This document shows positions 17,226 to 24,656 of a stretch of DNA of 64,000 bases, piece after piece. The stretch's first letter is position 1. Every line of letters begins with the position of its first letter. The stretch comes from Chryseobacterium vaccae (GTDB lineage Bacteria; Bacteroidota; Bacteroidia; Flavobacteriales; Weeksellaceae). The translations under genes were made by a program, and so were the position numbers. The stretch lies in assembly GCF_009602705.1 (NCBI RefSeq), contig NZ_VSWH01000001.1, positions 868,001-932,000 on the forward strand, in the 5' to 3' direction. The notes beneath the pieces were generated by a model, which saw only the letters and a program-made list of their open reading frames with translations, was not told where the DNA came from and searched no databases.

Positions 17226-18713
17226 TTATGTACACTGAAACACCTGAGATACCATCTGGTGCTTCTCCGAATAAAACAAAAACAGCGATCCGAACATATG
17301 GTCGTGGTCCAGTTGGGCTACAAATTCCATCTCCTGCCCGTCTGGGTCATGTGGGGTTTCGTCACTTTGCAGCCAGTCCGGTTCACCTGTACGCAATGTG
17401 CCTTCGGTTGGGTTATCTTTTATTTCTACTTCCTGCATAATGCGCTCAATACCATTTTCAGTTTTGTTATAGATAAACTTCAGCTCTCTAGGCCAGTCAA
17501 AAACTCTTTCCTGTTCAAAATTGCTACACCAAAGATAGCTTTCGGTATGTACGATCATTATGGCCTGCTGCAGGGTATATTGTCCGGAAAGAACAAACTG
17601 CCCGGTACCATATCTATTTTCCGAAGTTACCTGTATTTCATTACCCAAATGTTCAAAGGTATATTTACCGCCCCATTTCCATTGCATTACCACTTTCTTA
17701 TTACTTTTCACGGTGTATTCCAGAGGTGCATCACTGGTTTCTTCAGGAAAGCTGAAAGTATATTCAATAGTGTCGGGCAGACTATCCTTTTCATTGACTT
17801 TGGCCTGTATCTTATCTTGTCTTTCAATTTTACAGGTATATTTGAGAAATCCGGAATACGAATCATAGAAATGATTAAATGCATGCCGATATATCATGTC
17901 GCCATAATCAGCATTGGTTACCGACTTTTTTAAAGTAATGGAACGTCCCTCAATTTCCAGGTACCATGCATCCTCTTCTTCTTCAAATTTAGCTGAAAAA
18001 GGTATCCGCGTGTATGTAACCCCAAGGTTTTTATCTATTGCAGGAAGAATGTGGGAGGCCAGTTCCTTTGATGCAGTGAAGCCCTTGCGGGTCTTTTTGT
18101 AAAGGATCTTTTCAGTGATCTTTATATCGCCTCCCGGCTGATGTATGGTAATTCCTTCAATGAATCCATCTGCATCATAATGATAGGTATGCAATTCCGA
18201 ATCCAGCCATTCCCCGTTGCCTTTATAATACTGTACTATTTTTGTAACCGGCATGAGTGCTCCGCCAACTTTATTATAACTGTATACCAGACGCTTCTGT
18301 GGACTGTACGAATACGAGCCCGACTGCATCAGAAGTCCGTCATTGCTGTAATGATCTACCTGTTTATAATTAAGTTCTTCTATCTTGTCTACCGAGGTTT
18401 GAAGGTGCTTACGCTTCACACCCATATCCTCATATTCTTCAAATTCATCAATTTTTTCCAGTTTAAGCGGGGCAAGCAGTCGGTATTTTTGATCTTCCAG
18501 ACGGAAGTCCATGCGGCTTACATCCACATTCTGGATGATGAAAGTAAATGGAATTCCTTCCCATTTTTCATTGACTACGCCACCGTCCAGCTTTACAATA
18601 GGCAGCAGCTTCTTTTTGAACCCTTTTGTATCGTTCAGGCAGCTTTTCAGGCTGGGAAACCCTTCAATTTTAGATTTCTTTTTTGAAGGTGACAATATAA
18701 ATTCTTTTTCCAT
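17226..18713 (-). CDS. Large hypothetical protein with DUF1963-like C-terminus (paralogue 2)
   Basis: A 495-residue paralogue of the following gene. Its C-terminus keeps the DUF1963-like signature better: GEPDWLQSDETPHDPDG, then MEFVAQLDHDH and SLFLFYSEKHQMVSQVF, close to the G-x-P-x-W-x-Q ... M-x-F-x-x-Q pattern of YwqG proteins. The N-terminal part has the shared WEGIPF domain and the middle a YHYDADGF segment. A tandem duplication followed by divergence is the simplest history. It starts 26 bases after the SUFU-like gene's stop. Confidence 0.8.
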   Translation of the reverse strand: MEKEFILSPSKKKSKIEGFPSLKSCLNDTKGFKKKLLPIVKLDGGVVNEKWEGIPFTFIIQNVDVSRMDFRLEDQKYRLLAPLKLEKIDEFEEYEDMGVKRKHLQTSVDKIEELNYKQVDHYSNDGLLMQSGSYSYSPQKRLVYSYNKVGGALMPVTKIVQYYKGNGEWLDSELHTYHYDADGFIEGITIHQPGGDIKITEKILYKKTRKGFTASKELASHILPAIDKNLGVTYTRIPFSAKFEEEEDAWYLEIEGRSITLKKSVTNADYGDMIYRHAFNHFYDSYSGFLKYTCKIERQDKIQAKVNEKDSLPDTIEYTFSFPEETSDAPLEYTVKSNKKVVMQWKWGGKYTFEHLGNEIQVTSENRYGTGQFVLSGQYTLQQAIMIVHTESYLWCSNFEQERVFDWPRELKFIYNKTENGIERIMQEVEIKDNPTEGTLRTGEPDWLQSDETPHDPDGQEMEFVAQLDHDHMFGSLFLFYSEKHQMVSQVFQCT

Positions 18714-18739
18714 TTCAAATTATTTTTGTTCCGTACAGA

Positions 18740-19366
18740 TTACTTTTTAACACCTACCCAATTCCTGTCAAGGTCGCTGTATGGATAAATTTTTATCATC
18801 TTCAGCATATTGACGAATCCCTCATGTCCAAACATTTCTACGGTAGCCAGCTCTTCTTCAAATATCTCCATGCATAGCAGCAGATGGTGTTTGCGACCTT
18901 CAATATCAAATTCTTCATACACATCAAAAATGATATATCTTGGCTGGTCATCGCTTCCGGATATCTGGCAGATCTCATACGGATTGAATACTCTCCCGTA
19001 TGCTGCACCTGCTATCTGCGTAAAGTTTTCGCACATACGTCTTTCCATGGTATTGAATGCGGTGGGAGGGTCCTGATTGATATCGTTGAAAGGCTGTTTT
19101 GTAAATGCGATCAGCTCATACGTTCCTTTTTGGTTGGGTTTTGTACCTTTTCCATCCGTAGTGATGAGTTCCATTGTGGTAAACCCGGTTCCTTCTATGT
19201 GATTTGGGAAATAATGCATATCCACGGCTCCTAATGTCATGCCTGCAATTACCCTGAATGGGATTACTGCGTGGCCAATCACTTCTGCCGAAGGGCCCAA
19301 TGTGTTTTCAATGGCCTGTTGTTTCAGATTGTAATGTTCAATATATTTTTCGTTGCTGTCATTCAT
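18740..19366 (-). CDS. Suppressor-of-fused (SUFU)-like domain protein
   Basis: A 208-residue protein. VDMHYFPNHIEGTGFTTMELITTDG and the following beta-rich stretch KGTYELIAFTKQ match the core of the bacterial SUFU family, followed by an acidic C-terminal half (FDVYEEFDIEGRKHHLLLCMEIFEEE). Bacterial SUFU-domain proteins have been proposed to act as immunity proteins in polymorphic toxin systems (work of Zhang, Aravind and colleagues). It is the second gene of the five-gene cluster, with gaps of 34 and 26 bases to its neighbours. No toxin gene is visible on either side. Confidence 0.7.
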   Translation of the reverse strand: MNDSNEKYIEHYNLKQQAIENTLGPSAEVIGHAVIPFRVIAGMTLGAVDMHYFPNHIEGTGFTTMELITTDGKGTKPNQKGTYELIAFTKQPFNDINQDPPTAFNTMERRMCENFTQIAGAAYGRVFNPYEICQISGSDDQPRYIIFDVYEEFDIEGRKHHLLLCMEIFEEELATVEMFGHEGFVNMLKMIKIYPYSDLDRNWVGVKK

Positions 19367-19400
19367 GGGATTCGTTTATTTTTTATAAGTATTATTGTCT

Positions 19401-19763
19401 TTACTCTATCACCAGCTTTACTCTTGTTATACCTTCTTCATCATCATATTCTTCATTGTACACACGTTTACCAATGATTCCATTTATTGCTGCTTGTACA
19501 TCTTCCAATTCTCCTCCAAGTTCCAGAGTAACATTTCTTGAAGCATAATAGCTCTCCTCATCAATAAAATCGGATACATGCAGGTAAAACTGATTAAGTA
19601 TATCTTCCAGCGGGTATTGTGAATCTTCCTCTCCTTCAAGTTCATAACTCAGGGCAAAGACATAATGACTCTCTTCAATATCTCTGTAGATGTTTCCTTC
19701 AGTCAGCTCGTAATTCGGGTTTTCTTTGTATTTATCAAGCTGTACTAATTGTATGTTTTTCAT
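19401..19763 (-). CDS. Hypothetical acidic protein, first gene of the immunity-like cluster
   Basis: A 120-residue, strongly acidic soluble protein (many Glu/Asp, for example YELEGEEDSQYPLEDIL and YNEEYDDEEGI). No signal peptide or membrane segment. I do not recognise the family. It heads a run of five minus-strand genes with gaps of 18-48 bases. Only a weak TATATTTT-like box is seen upstream. Confidence 0.7.
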   Translation of the reverse strand: MKNIQLVQLDKYKENPNYELTEGNIYRDIEESHYVFALSYELEGEEDSQYPLEDILNQFYLHVSDFIDEESYYASRNVTLELGGELEDVQAAINGIIGKRVYNEEYDDEEGITRVKLVIE

Positions 19764-20045
19764 GGTTATTATAGTTATTGTTTAAAAATATATTCTGATT
19801 TCCTTATCAAGACCTTCAAACTTTCGATTGTAAAAAGTCTCTATACAATTGATTATTGACAGGATTTCTTAACCCTGCTTTTGATAAAAGAAGAAAAATT
19901 CACATTCACTTTAAAATTTTTGATATTGGTGGTAAGTTAATTTACTTTAGAATTACCTTCTGGATAGCCGCCTTTAGGGCTGTAGTATATTATTGAAACC
20001 CATTCGGATCATCTGGCTGTCTTTAGTTATTTTGATGTCAAACCA

Positions 20046-20087
20046 TCAAAAAAGCTCTATAACATCTATTAATAGTAGTTTTTTCAT
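20046..20087 (-). pseudogene. Stump of an outer-membrane beta-barrel gene start
   Basis: On the minus strand, AAACAATAATCATG leads into MKKLLLIDVIELF and a stop. The leader and first six codons match those of the intact genes at 20828 (AAACTAATAATCATG, MKKILLIG) and 23342 (AATAATCATG, MKKLLLIA). The rest of the gene is missing, consistent with a deletion within a tandem array. Confidence 0.45.
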
Positions 20088-20121
20088 GATTATTGTTTAA
20101 ATATTAGTTTTATACAAATAT

Positions 20122-20155
20122 AAAAAAAGTCCTGAGAAATAAATTTCAGGACTTT
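20122..20155 (-). terminator. Terminator of the first beta-barrel gene
   Basis: Stem AAAGTCCTGA (20126-20135) / TCAGGACTTT (20146-20155), with a T-run on the minus strand, 20 bases past the stop. Confidence 0.8.
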
Positions 20156-20174
20156 AATTTATCAAAAAAGATCT

Positions 20175-20828
20175 CTATTTAAACTTGTACCCTACTCCGA
20201 TCTGAAGGAAGTTCATTTTCATTTTTTCATCGTTCACCGGATCTTTGATCATATTAGACAGACCAAAACTGTATCTTGCATCAACGAATAAACCTTTATA
20301 AATGTTATAATCTGCTCCAAAGAAAAGTCCGAAATCCGCAGACTTCAGCCCGTCATTAAATTGTTTTTCAAGAAACTGCTCAGCAGCATTGATTGATGAA
20401 GGATTTCCTACAGCGCCTTCCAGCTCAACTTTTACTTTAGTACTTGTTTTAATGCTTATATAAGGTCCTGCATAAATTCCCAACTCCGGTGTAGCATAAT
20501 ATCTGGCAGATACAGGAATCACAATTCTGTTCATTTTGAATTTTTCTGTTACGGTAATACTTCCGATACCCACTTCAGCTTTGCCGCCTAAACCGGCATA
20601 TTCCAACTCTCCCTGGATTGCAAATTCATTATTGAACTTGTGCTCAACCAAAGCCCCGATATAAAATCCCGATTTAGATTTCAAACTGCCTTTAATCCCA
20701 TCCAGTTCAATATCGTTTTCATTCCCGGTTAATTTGGATAGTGCATAGCCGCCTTTTACCCCAAATCTGGTTTGGGCATTCATTCCCGTAAACAGAGCAA
20801 GAGCTCCGATTAATAAGATTTTTTTCAT
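20175..20828 (-). CDS. Porin-family outer membrane beta-barrel protein
   Basis: A 217-residue protein with a signal peptide (residues 1-18, MKKILLIGALALFTGMNA) and alternating beta strands. It has FGVKGGYALSKLTG after the signal, a GFYIGALVEHKFN hairpin, and a C-terminal strand ending in an aromatic-x-aromatic pattern (VGYKFK). That is the PorT/OMP_b-brl architecture of small Bacteroidota barrels. Closest to the protein at 22677 (both have FGVKAGYSLS-like starts and end in VG-x-G-F/Y-KF). The ligand is unknown. Confidence 0.85.
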   Translation of the reverse strand: MKKILLIGALALFTGMNAQTRFGVKGGYALSKLTGNENDIELDGIKGSLKSKSGFYIGALVEHKFNNEFAIQGELEYAGLGGKAEVGIGSITVTEKFKMNRIVIPVSARYYATPELGIYAGPYISIKTSTKVKVELEGAVGNPSSINAAEQFLEKQFNDGLKSADFGLFFGADYNIYKGLFVDARYSFGLSNMIKDPVNDEKMKMNFLQIGVGYKFK

Positions 20829-20860
20829 GATTATTAGTTTAAATTTGATTTATAAAGATA

Positions 20861-20892
20861 AAAAAAAGCCCTAAAAATTACTCTTTAGGGCT
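20861..20892 (-). terminator. Terminator of the second beta-barrel gene
   Basis: Stem AGCCCTAAA (20867-20875) / TTTAGGGCT (20884-20892) followed by eight T on the minus strand. Confidence 0.85.
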
Positions 20893-20916
20893 TCTATTTT
20901 ATAAATGTTTTGTTAA

Positions 20917-21591
20917 TTACTTAGCAAAAACATATTTAACTCCGATAGTTACAGAAGATAAGTTTAATCCGAAGTTGTAGTTGTTTACACTTTTCGCACC
21001 ATCTACATCGAACTTAGAAGTTCTGTATCCGAATTCACCGATAGTAGCTTCGATAGTCCAGTTTTTGTTTAAGAAATAATCTAAACCTGGCTTAACGTTA
21101 ACACCGATTGTAGTGTAGTTAGCTTTGTTAGATGAAGACTGAGTAGCAGTAGTTGTTCCAGTTCCGGTTGTAGTAGTAGCAACAGATGAATTTTCGTTCT
21201 TAACGTTACCGAATTCCATTGGCACTTCTAATTGACCGAAGATGTAAAGTTTGTCAGCTAAAGTCCAGTATTTTCTTACGAATGGAGCAACAACGAATGC
21301 AGGCTTAGTTTCAGTAATTTCAGTAACTACAGTTGTGTTTCCAAAAGTCTGAGTGTTAGTTTTTGTACCTTTATCGCTTTTGTATCCAACTCCTAAACCT
21401 ACAGCTAGGTTTGTACCTACGAAATATCCTGCAGTAGGAACAATTCTGAAGTTTTCTACTTTTGTATCGAAGTTGTTATCTTCTTCCTGAGCATAAGTTA
21501 CCTGTCCTGAAAGATATGCAGTACCTTTAGCAATCTGAGCGTTGGATAAACCGAAAAGTGCAATAGCACCCGCTAATAATATTTTTTTCAT
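20917..21591 (-). CDS. Outer membrane beta-barrel protein
   Basis: A 224-residue protein with a signal peptide (1-18, ending LSNAQIA) followed by barrel strands typical of the OMP_b-brl group (LAVGLGVGYKSD, FVVAPFVRKYW, KPGLDYFLNKNW) and a C-terminal strand VTIGVKYVFAK. A Ser/Thr-rich low-complexity loop (about residues 137-158, TTTGTGTTTATQSSS) is probably surface-exposed. Related in fold but not close in sequence to the neighbouring barrels. It has its own -7 box and terminator, so it is likely monocistronic. Confidence 0.82.
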   Translation of the reverse strand: MKKILLAGAIALFGLSNAQIAKGTAYLSGQVTYAQEEDNNFDTKVENFRIVPTAGYFVGTNLAVGLGVGYKSDKGTKTNTQTFGNTTVVTEITETKPAFVVAPFVRKYWTLADKLYIFGQLEVPMEFGNVKNENSSVATTTTGTGTTTATQSSSNKANYTTIGVNVKPGLDYFLNKNWTIEATIGEFGYRTSKFDVDGAKSVNNYNFGLNLSSVTIGVKYVFAK

Positions 21592-21619
21592 TTTAAAAAA
21601 TTTTAATACTTTCTGAGGG

Positions 21620-21627
21620 CAAATTTA
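21620..21627 (-). promoter_or_regulatory. -7 box of the 20917-21591 gene
   Basis: TAAATTTG on the minus strand, 28 bases upstream of the start. No TTG at -33. Confidence 0.45.
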
Positions 21628-21980
21628 CAGTGAGCCCCTCTAATATTAAAATTTGTTAACCTGATTAATATCATTGTTAAAATTAATCATTTTCCGAAAT
21701 TAAAACATAACAATAATGCAGCATTGAGGTTTTCACAATATTATGAATAAAAAAACTGAAATTTTTCAATGGTACTGGAATATCAATTATTTTCTTTAAT
21801 TCATCAATTCATGAAAATTCATTCAAAATTTAAATTTTTAACACTTATTACAGCTTTAAAACGTTAATTTTTAAGATATTATACGCCAAAAATTAAACAA
21901 ATGTTTAGATTTGAAGTCATAAATTTACAGTCCAACTCTTTAAAAAGTTCTTTTTTGTTAATATTTCTAGCCAATATCAT

Positions 21981-22009
21981 AAAAAAACTCCGGCTTTTAG
22001 AGCCGAAGT
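21981..22009 (-). terminator. Terminator of the third beta-barrel gene
   Basis: Stem ACTtCGGCT / AGCCGgAGT with a T-run of seven on the minus strand, 26 bases past the stop. Confidence 0.75.
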
Positions 22010-22035
22010 CTTTCTTATTTGGTTTTTAAGTTTTC

Positions 22036-22533
22036 TTATTTAAGGAAGAAATTATATCCAATATTTACAGCACCTACGTTCCAGCTGGAAGTATACCATC
22101 CATAGTCACGTTTGTTGCTGATAGACTGGTATCCGATGTAAAGTTCACCTTTAGACATCTGGTATCCGAATTTCGGCTGTGCATAGAACCCTCCGTCTAC
22201 TCCATCTTTGGTAGAAATTCCGTATCCTAAATCTAGTCCAACAAAGATAGGAGCTCCTGAAAACTTATATTTTCCGGAAACTGCTACAGGGATAAATCCG
22301 AAATCATCAAAATGATCTTTTCCGAAGAAATGAGAATACCCTGTTGTAACTCCAAGGTCAAGACCTTTTGTAATATTCCACATATAAGCAGCATCTACTC
22401 CTAGTGTAAATGAAGAAGCATCGCCGGCATCCCCTACCGGAACTCCGATATGACCACCTAGTTTAAAACCTTCCTGTGCGTGTGCAGCGCCTCCTAAAAA
22501 CGCAAAAGCACCTAGTAACAATAGTTTTTTCAT
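22036..22533 (-). CDS. Outer membrane beta-barrel protein (small)
   Basis: 165 residues from the ATG at 22533, chosen because it begins a good signal peptide (MKKLLLLGAFAFLGGAAHA). An in-frame upstream ATG at 22563 would add ten polar residues and lies within the promoter. Barrel strands include GFKLGGHIGVPVGDAG, GLDLGVTTGYSHFFG and the C-terminal WNVGAVNIGYNFFLK. The function is unknown. A TAATTTTG box lies at 22561-22568 and a TTG 22 bases further upstream. Confidence 0.82.
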   Translation of the reverse strand: MKKLLLLGAFAFLGGAAHAQEGFKLGGHIGVPVGDAGDASSFTLGVDAAYMWNITKGLDLGVTTGYSHFFGKDHFDDFGFIPVAVSGKYKFSGAPIFVGLDLGYGISTKDGVDGGFYAQPKFGYQMSKGELYIGYQSISNKRDYGWYTSSWNVGAVNIGYNFFLK

Positions 22534-22560
22534 TTTTAAAATAGTTTTCGATTGATGTCG

Positions 22561-22568
22561 CAAAATTA
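22561..22568 (-). promoter_or_regulatory. -7 box of the 22036-22533 gene
   Basis: TAATTTTG on the minus strand. A TTG at 22591-22593 is 22 bases upstream, slightly long for the consensus. Confidence 0.5.
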
Positions 22569-22621
22569 CTAAATATTTCCATCACTCAGGCAAAATTCAT
22601 GTATTGAATACCATAACAATA

Positions 22622-22649
22622 AGAAAAGCAGGAAAATTATCCTGCTTTT
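22622..22649 (-). terminator. Terminator of the fourth beta-barrel gene
   Basis: Stem AAAAGCAGG / CCTGCTTTT around a 7-8 base loop, 27 bases past the stop. The downstream T-run on the minus strand is short (TTTTC). Confidence 0.65.
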
Positions 22650-22676
22650 CGTTAAATAATTATATGATTTCAGCGA

Positions 22677-23342
22677 TTAATTTCCCCCGAATTTGAATCC
22701 CATCCCCACCTGAAGAAAACTGTTCGTTAATTTCGCATCTCCTGAGTTTTTTGCTAAATTAGAAACACCCATATTATATCTTGCATCAAAGAACAATCCA
22801 TTTTCAAGTGCATATTCTGCACCCAGGAAAGGAGCAATATTCAATGTGTTCATCTGATCCTTAACATCTACTTTATCATTTCCTGATATTTCAAAGCCAG
22901 GAATCATTCCTAATCCAAAATCGGTTACGGTTTTCTCTTCTGCTGTAAGAATCAATCCGAAACTGGCTCCTGCAGATACTGAAAAATTCTCTGTAATAAA
23001 ATATTTTGCAGAAACCGGAACCAATAAAGTTCCTAGCATTCTTTTTGATTTTACGCCGAAAAATGTTCCCGGATCGTCCTGATCTTCTACGTGTCTGTTG
23101 ATTTTACCCCCAAGTTTTGAATAGAGAACTTCTCCCTGAAGCGCAAACTTGTCACTCAGTTTATGTTCAACCACTCCTCCTACATAGAACGTATGGGAAG
23201 GGTCTGTACTTTCAGATTTGTTGTTGTCTTTGAATTTTAAAGTTGAAAGAGAATATCCTGCTTTTACCCCGAATCTTGTTTCCTGAGCACTCATTTTAGC
23301 GCCTATCATTGCAATGGCTGCAATCAGTAATAGTTTTTTCAT
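22677..23342 (-). CDS. Porin-family outer membrane beta-barrel protein
   Basis: A 221-residue protein with a signal peptide (1-18, ending KMSAQE). The mature part starts FGVKAGYSLSTLKF, has HTFYVGGVVEHKLSDKFA, and ends FLQVGMGFKFGGN. It shares the same plan and many positions with the 20175 protein, so the two are recent paralogues. It carries a good promoter (-33 TTG 23390-23392, -7 TAGTTTTG 23363-23370) and its own terminator. Confidence 0.85.
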   Translation of the reverse strand: MKKLLLIAAIAMIGAKMSAQETRFGVKAGYSLSTLKFKDNNKSESTDPSHTFYVGGVVEHKLSDKFALQGEVLYSKLGGKINRHVEDQDDPGTFFGVKSKRMLGTLLVPVSAKYFITENFSVSAGASFGLILTAEEKTVTDFGLGMIPGFEISGNDKVDVKDQMNTLNIAPFLGAEYALENGLFFDARYNMGVSNLAKNSGDAKLTNSFLQVGMGFKFGGN

Positions 23343-23362
23343 GATTATTTTTTAGTTCGACA

Positions 23363-23392
23363 CAAAACTAGATATTTTTTCCAAATCCGCAA
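23363..23392 (-). promoter_or_regulatory. Promoter of the fourth beta-barrel gene
   Basis: TTG (23390-23392), 19-base spacer and TAGTTTTG (23363-23370), read on the minus strand. Confidence 0.65.
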
Positions 23393-23494
23393 GTATTCAT
23401 GAAACAAATTAAAATATTTAGAATAATTCCAGTATATATTAATTTTATATGCTCTTCTTTTCATGGCTTAAGATTTCAGACCTTCAATATAAAG

Positions 23495-23524
23495 AGTGCC
23501 GGGAAGTTTATACTCCACGGCACT
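23495..23524 (-). terminator. Possible terminator of phoH
   Basis: Stem AGTGCCG / CGGCACT with a 16-base loop, 38 bases past the phoH stop. The T-run is weak, so the call is tentative. Confidence 0.45.
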
Positions 23525-23562
23525 ATCTTATTTTCTTAAAATAATTTTCAGATCACGGAAAT

Positions 23563-24519
23563 TTAATCTCTCAGTCTTTTTTCTTCATCATTATAGGCCA
23601 GGATAATCTTTCTCACCACAGGATGTCTTACTACGTCCTCTTCGGTAAGGTGTACAAAGCCTATTTCCTTAACATCTTTCAAGATTCTCATCGCCTCTTT
23701 CAATCCAGACTGCTGGTTTTTCGGAAGGTCAATCTGGCTGGGATCTCCGGTAATGATAAACTTAGCATTCATCCCCATTCTCGTAAGAAACATTTTCATC
23801 TGGGCATGGGTGGTATTCTGGGCTTCGTCAAGGATTACAAATGCATCATCCAGTGTCCTTCCTCTCATGAAAGCAAGCGGTGCCACTTCAATTACTTTTT
23901 TCTCCATAAACCCTTCAAGTTTCTCATGCGGAATCATATCCCGAAGTGCATCGTATAATGGCTGTAAATACGGATCCAGCTTTTCTTTAAGGTCTCCCGG
24001 TAAAAATCCAAGGCTCTCCCCTGCTTCTACCGCGGGTCTGGTCAGGATAATTCTTTTCACCTCTTTATCTCTCAAAGCCCTTGCAGCCAATGCTACACTG
24101 GTGTATGTTTTTCCGGTTCCGGCGGGTCCAATGGCAAAAACCATATCCTTCTTCTCTGTTTCTTTAACGAGTTTCTTAAGATTGGTTGTTTTCGCCTTAA
24201 TAATCTTACCATTTACCCCCTTTACAATGATATCCTGGTCAAAAATCAGCTGTTTTTCATTTTCGTCTTTGATATTCAGAATATTTTCAACATCCTTTAG
24301 TTCGATGGAATTATGTTTGGAAATAAATTTAACAATATCATTCAGCTTCTGTTTAAGTATGTCTAAAGCTTCCTGATTCCCCATCGCAAAGATAAAATGG
24401 TCTCTTCCTGTAATTTTAAGGGTCGGAAAGCTTGATTTTATTAAATTGAAATATTGGTTATTAACACCATAGAAGATCTTTACATCAACATCTTCCAGAT
24501 CATAGGTTAATTCAAACAT
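23563..24519 (-). CDS. phoH: PhoH-family ATPase (YbeZ type)
   Basis: A 318-residue protein with an N-terminal KH-like region (about 1-110) and a PhoH P-loop ATPase domain: Walker A GPAGTGKT (about 135-142), DEAQNTT Walker B (about 230-236) and a TGDPSQIDLP sensor motif (about 258-267). YbeZ-type PhoH proteins work with the endonuclease YbeY in rRNA maturation and RNA metabolism; YbeY itself is not in the window. The promoter region is shared with the divergent SAM hydrolase gene. Confidence 0.93.
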   Translation of the reverse strand: MFELTYDLEDVDVKIFYGVNNQYFNLIKSSFPTLKITGRDHFIFAMGNQEALDILKQKLNDIVKFISKHNSIELKDVENILNIKDENEKQLIFDQDIIVKGVNGKIIKAKTTNLKKLVKETEKKDMVFAIGPAGTGKTYTSVALAARALRDKEVKRIILTRPAVEAGESLGFLPGDLKEKLDPYLQPLYDALRDMIPHEKLEGFMEKKVIEVAPLAFMRGRTLDDAFVILDEAQNTTHAQMKMFLTRMGMNAKFIITGDPSQIDLPKNQQSGLKEAMRILKDVKEIGFVHLTEEDVVRHPVVRKIILAYNDEEKRLRD

Positions 24520-24561
24520 GCAGTATTTTTATTTTTAGATTTTAAATTTAACGTTTTTTTT

Positions 24562-24569
24562 CAAATTTA
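24562..24569 (-). promoter_or_regulatory. -7 box of phoH
   Basis: TAAATTTG on the minus strand, 42 bases before the start. No TTG at -33. Confidence 0.45.
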
Positions 24570-24616
24570 TATGAAATTCTTTTCGATAATCTTTCGGGCT
24601 TTCCTTTTATTTTAAA

Positions 24617-24624
24617 TAACTTTG
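24617..24624 (+). promoter_or_regulatory. -7 box of the SAM hydrolase gene
   Basis: TAACTTTG, 32 bases upstream of the ATG. Confidence 0.5.
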
Positions 24625-24656
24625 CAGGAAACACTATTTATTCTACTTCACAATCC

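Larger units (their letters stand above)
19764..20174. other. Intergenic region with probable decayed coding sequence
   Basis: About 400 bases without an intact gene. On the minus strand there is a 13-codon stump that begins exactly like the neighbouring outer-membrane genes (20046-20087) and, near 19945-20015, a short frame reading EWVSIIYYSPKGGYPEGN before a stop. Both suggest gene decay. The terminator of the 20175 gene occupies 20122-20155. Confidence 0.4.
21592..22035. other. AT-rich intergenic region without genes
   Basis: About 440 bases, very AT-rich, with no open frame of note. It contains the -7 box of the downstream gene (21620-21627) and the terminator of the upstream one (21981-22009). 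Nothing else is recognisable. Confidence 0.6.

Noticed and set aside
23753..24376. 207-codon plus-strand frame over phoH
   Set aside because: Long only because it is antisense to a real gene; Ser-rich and without motifs.
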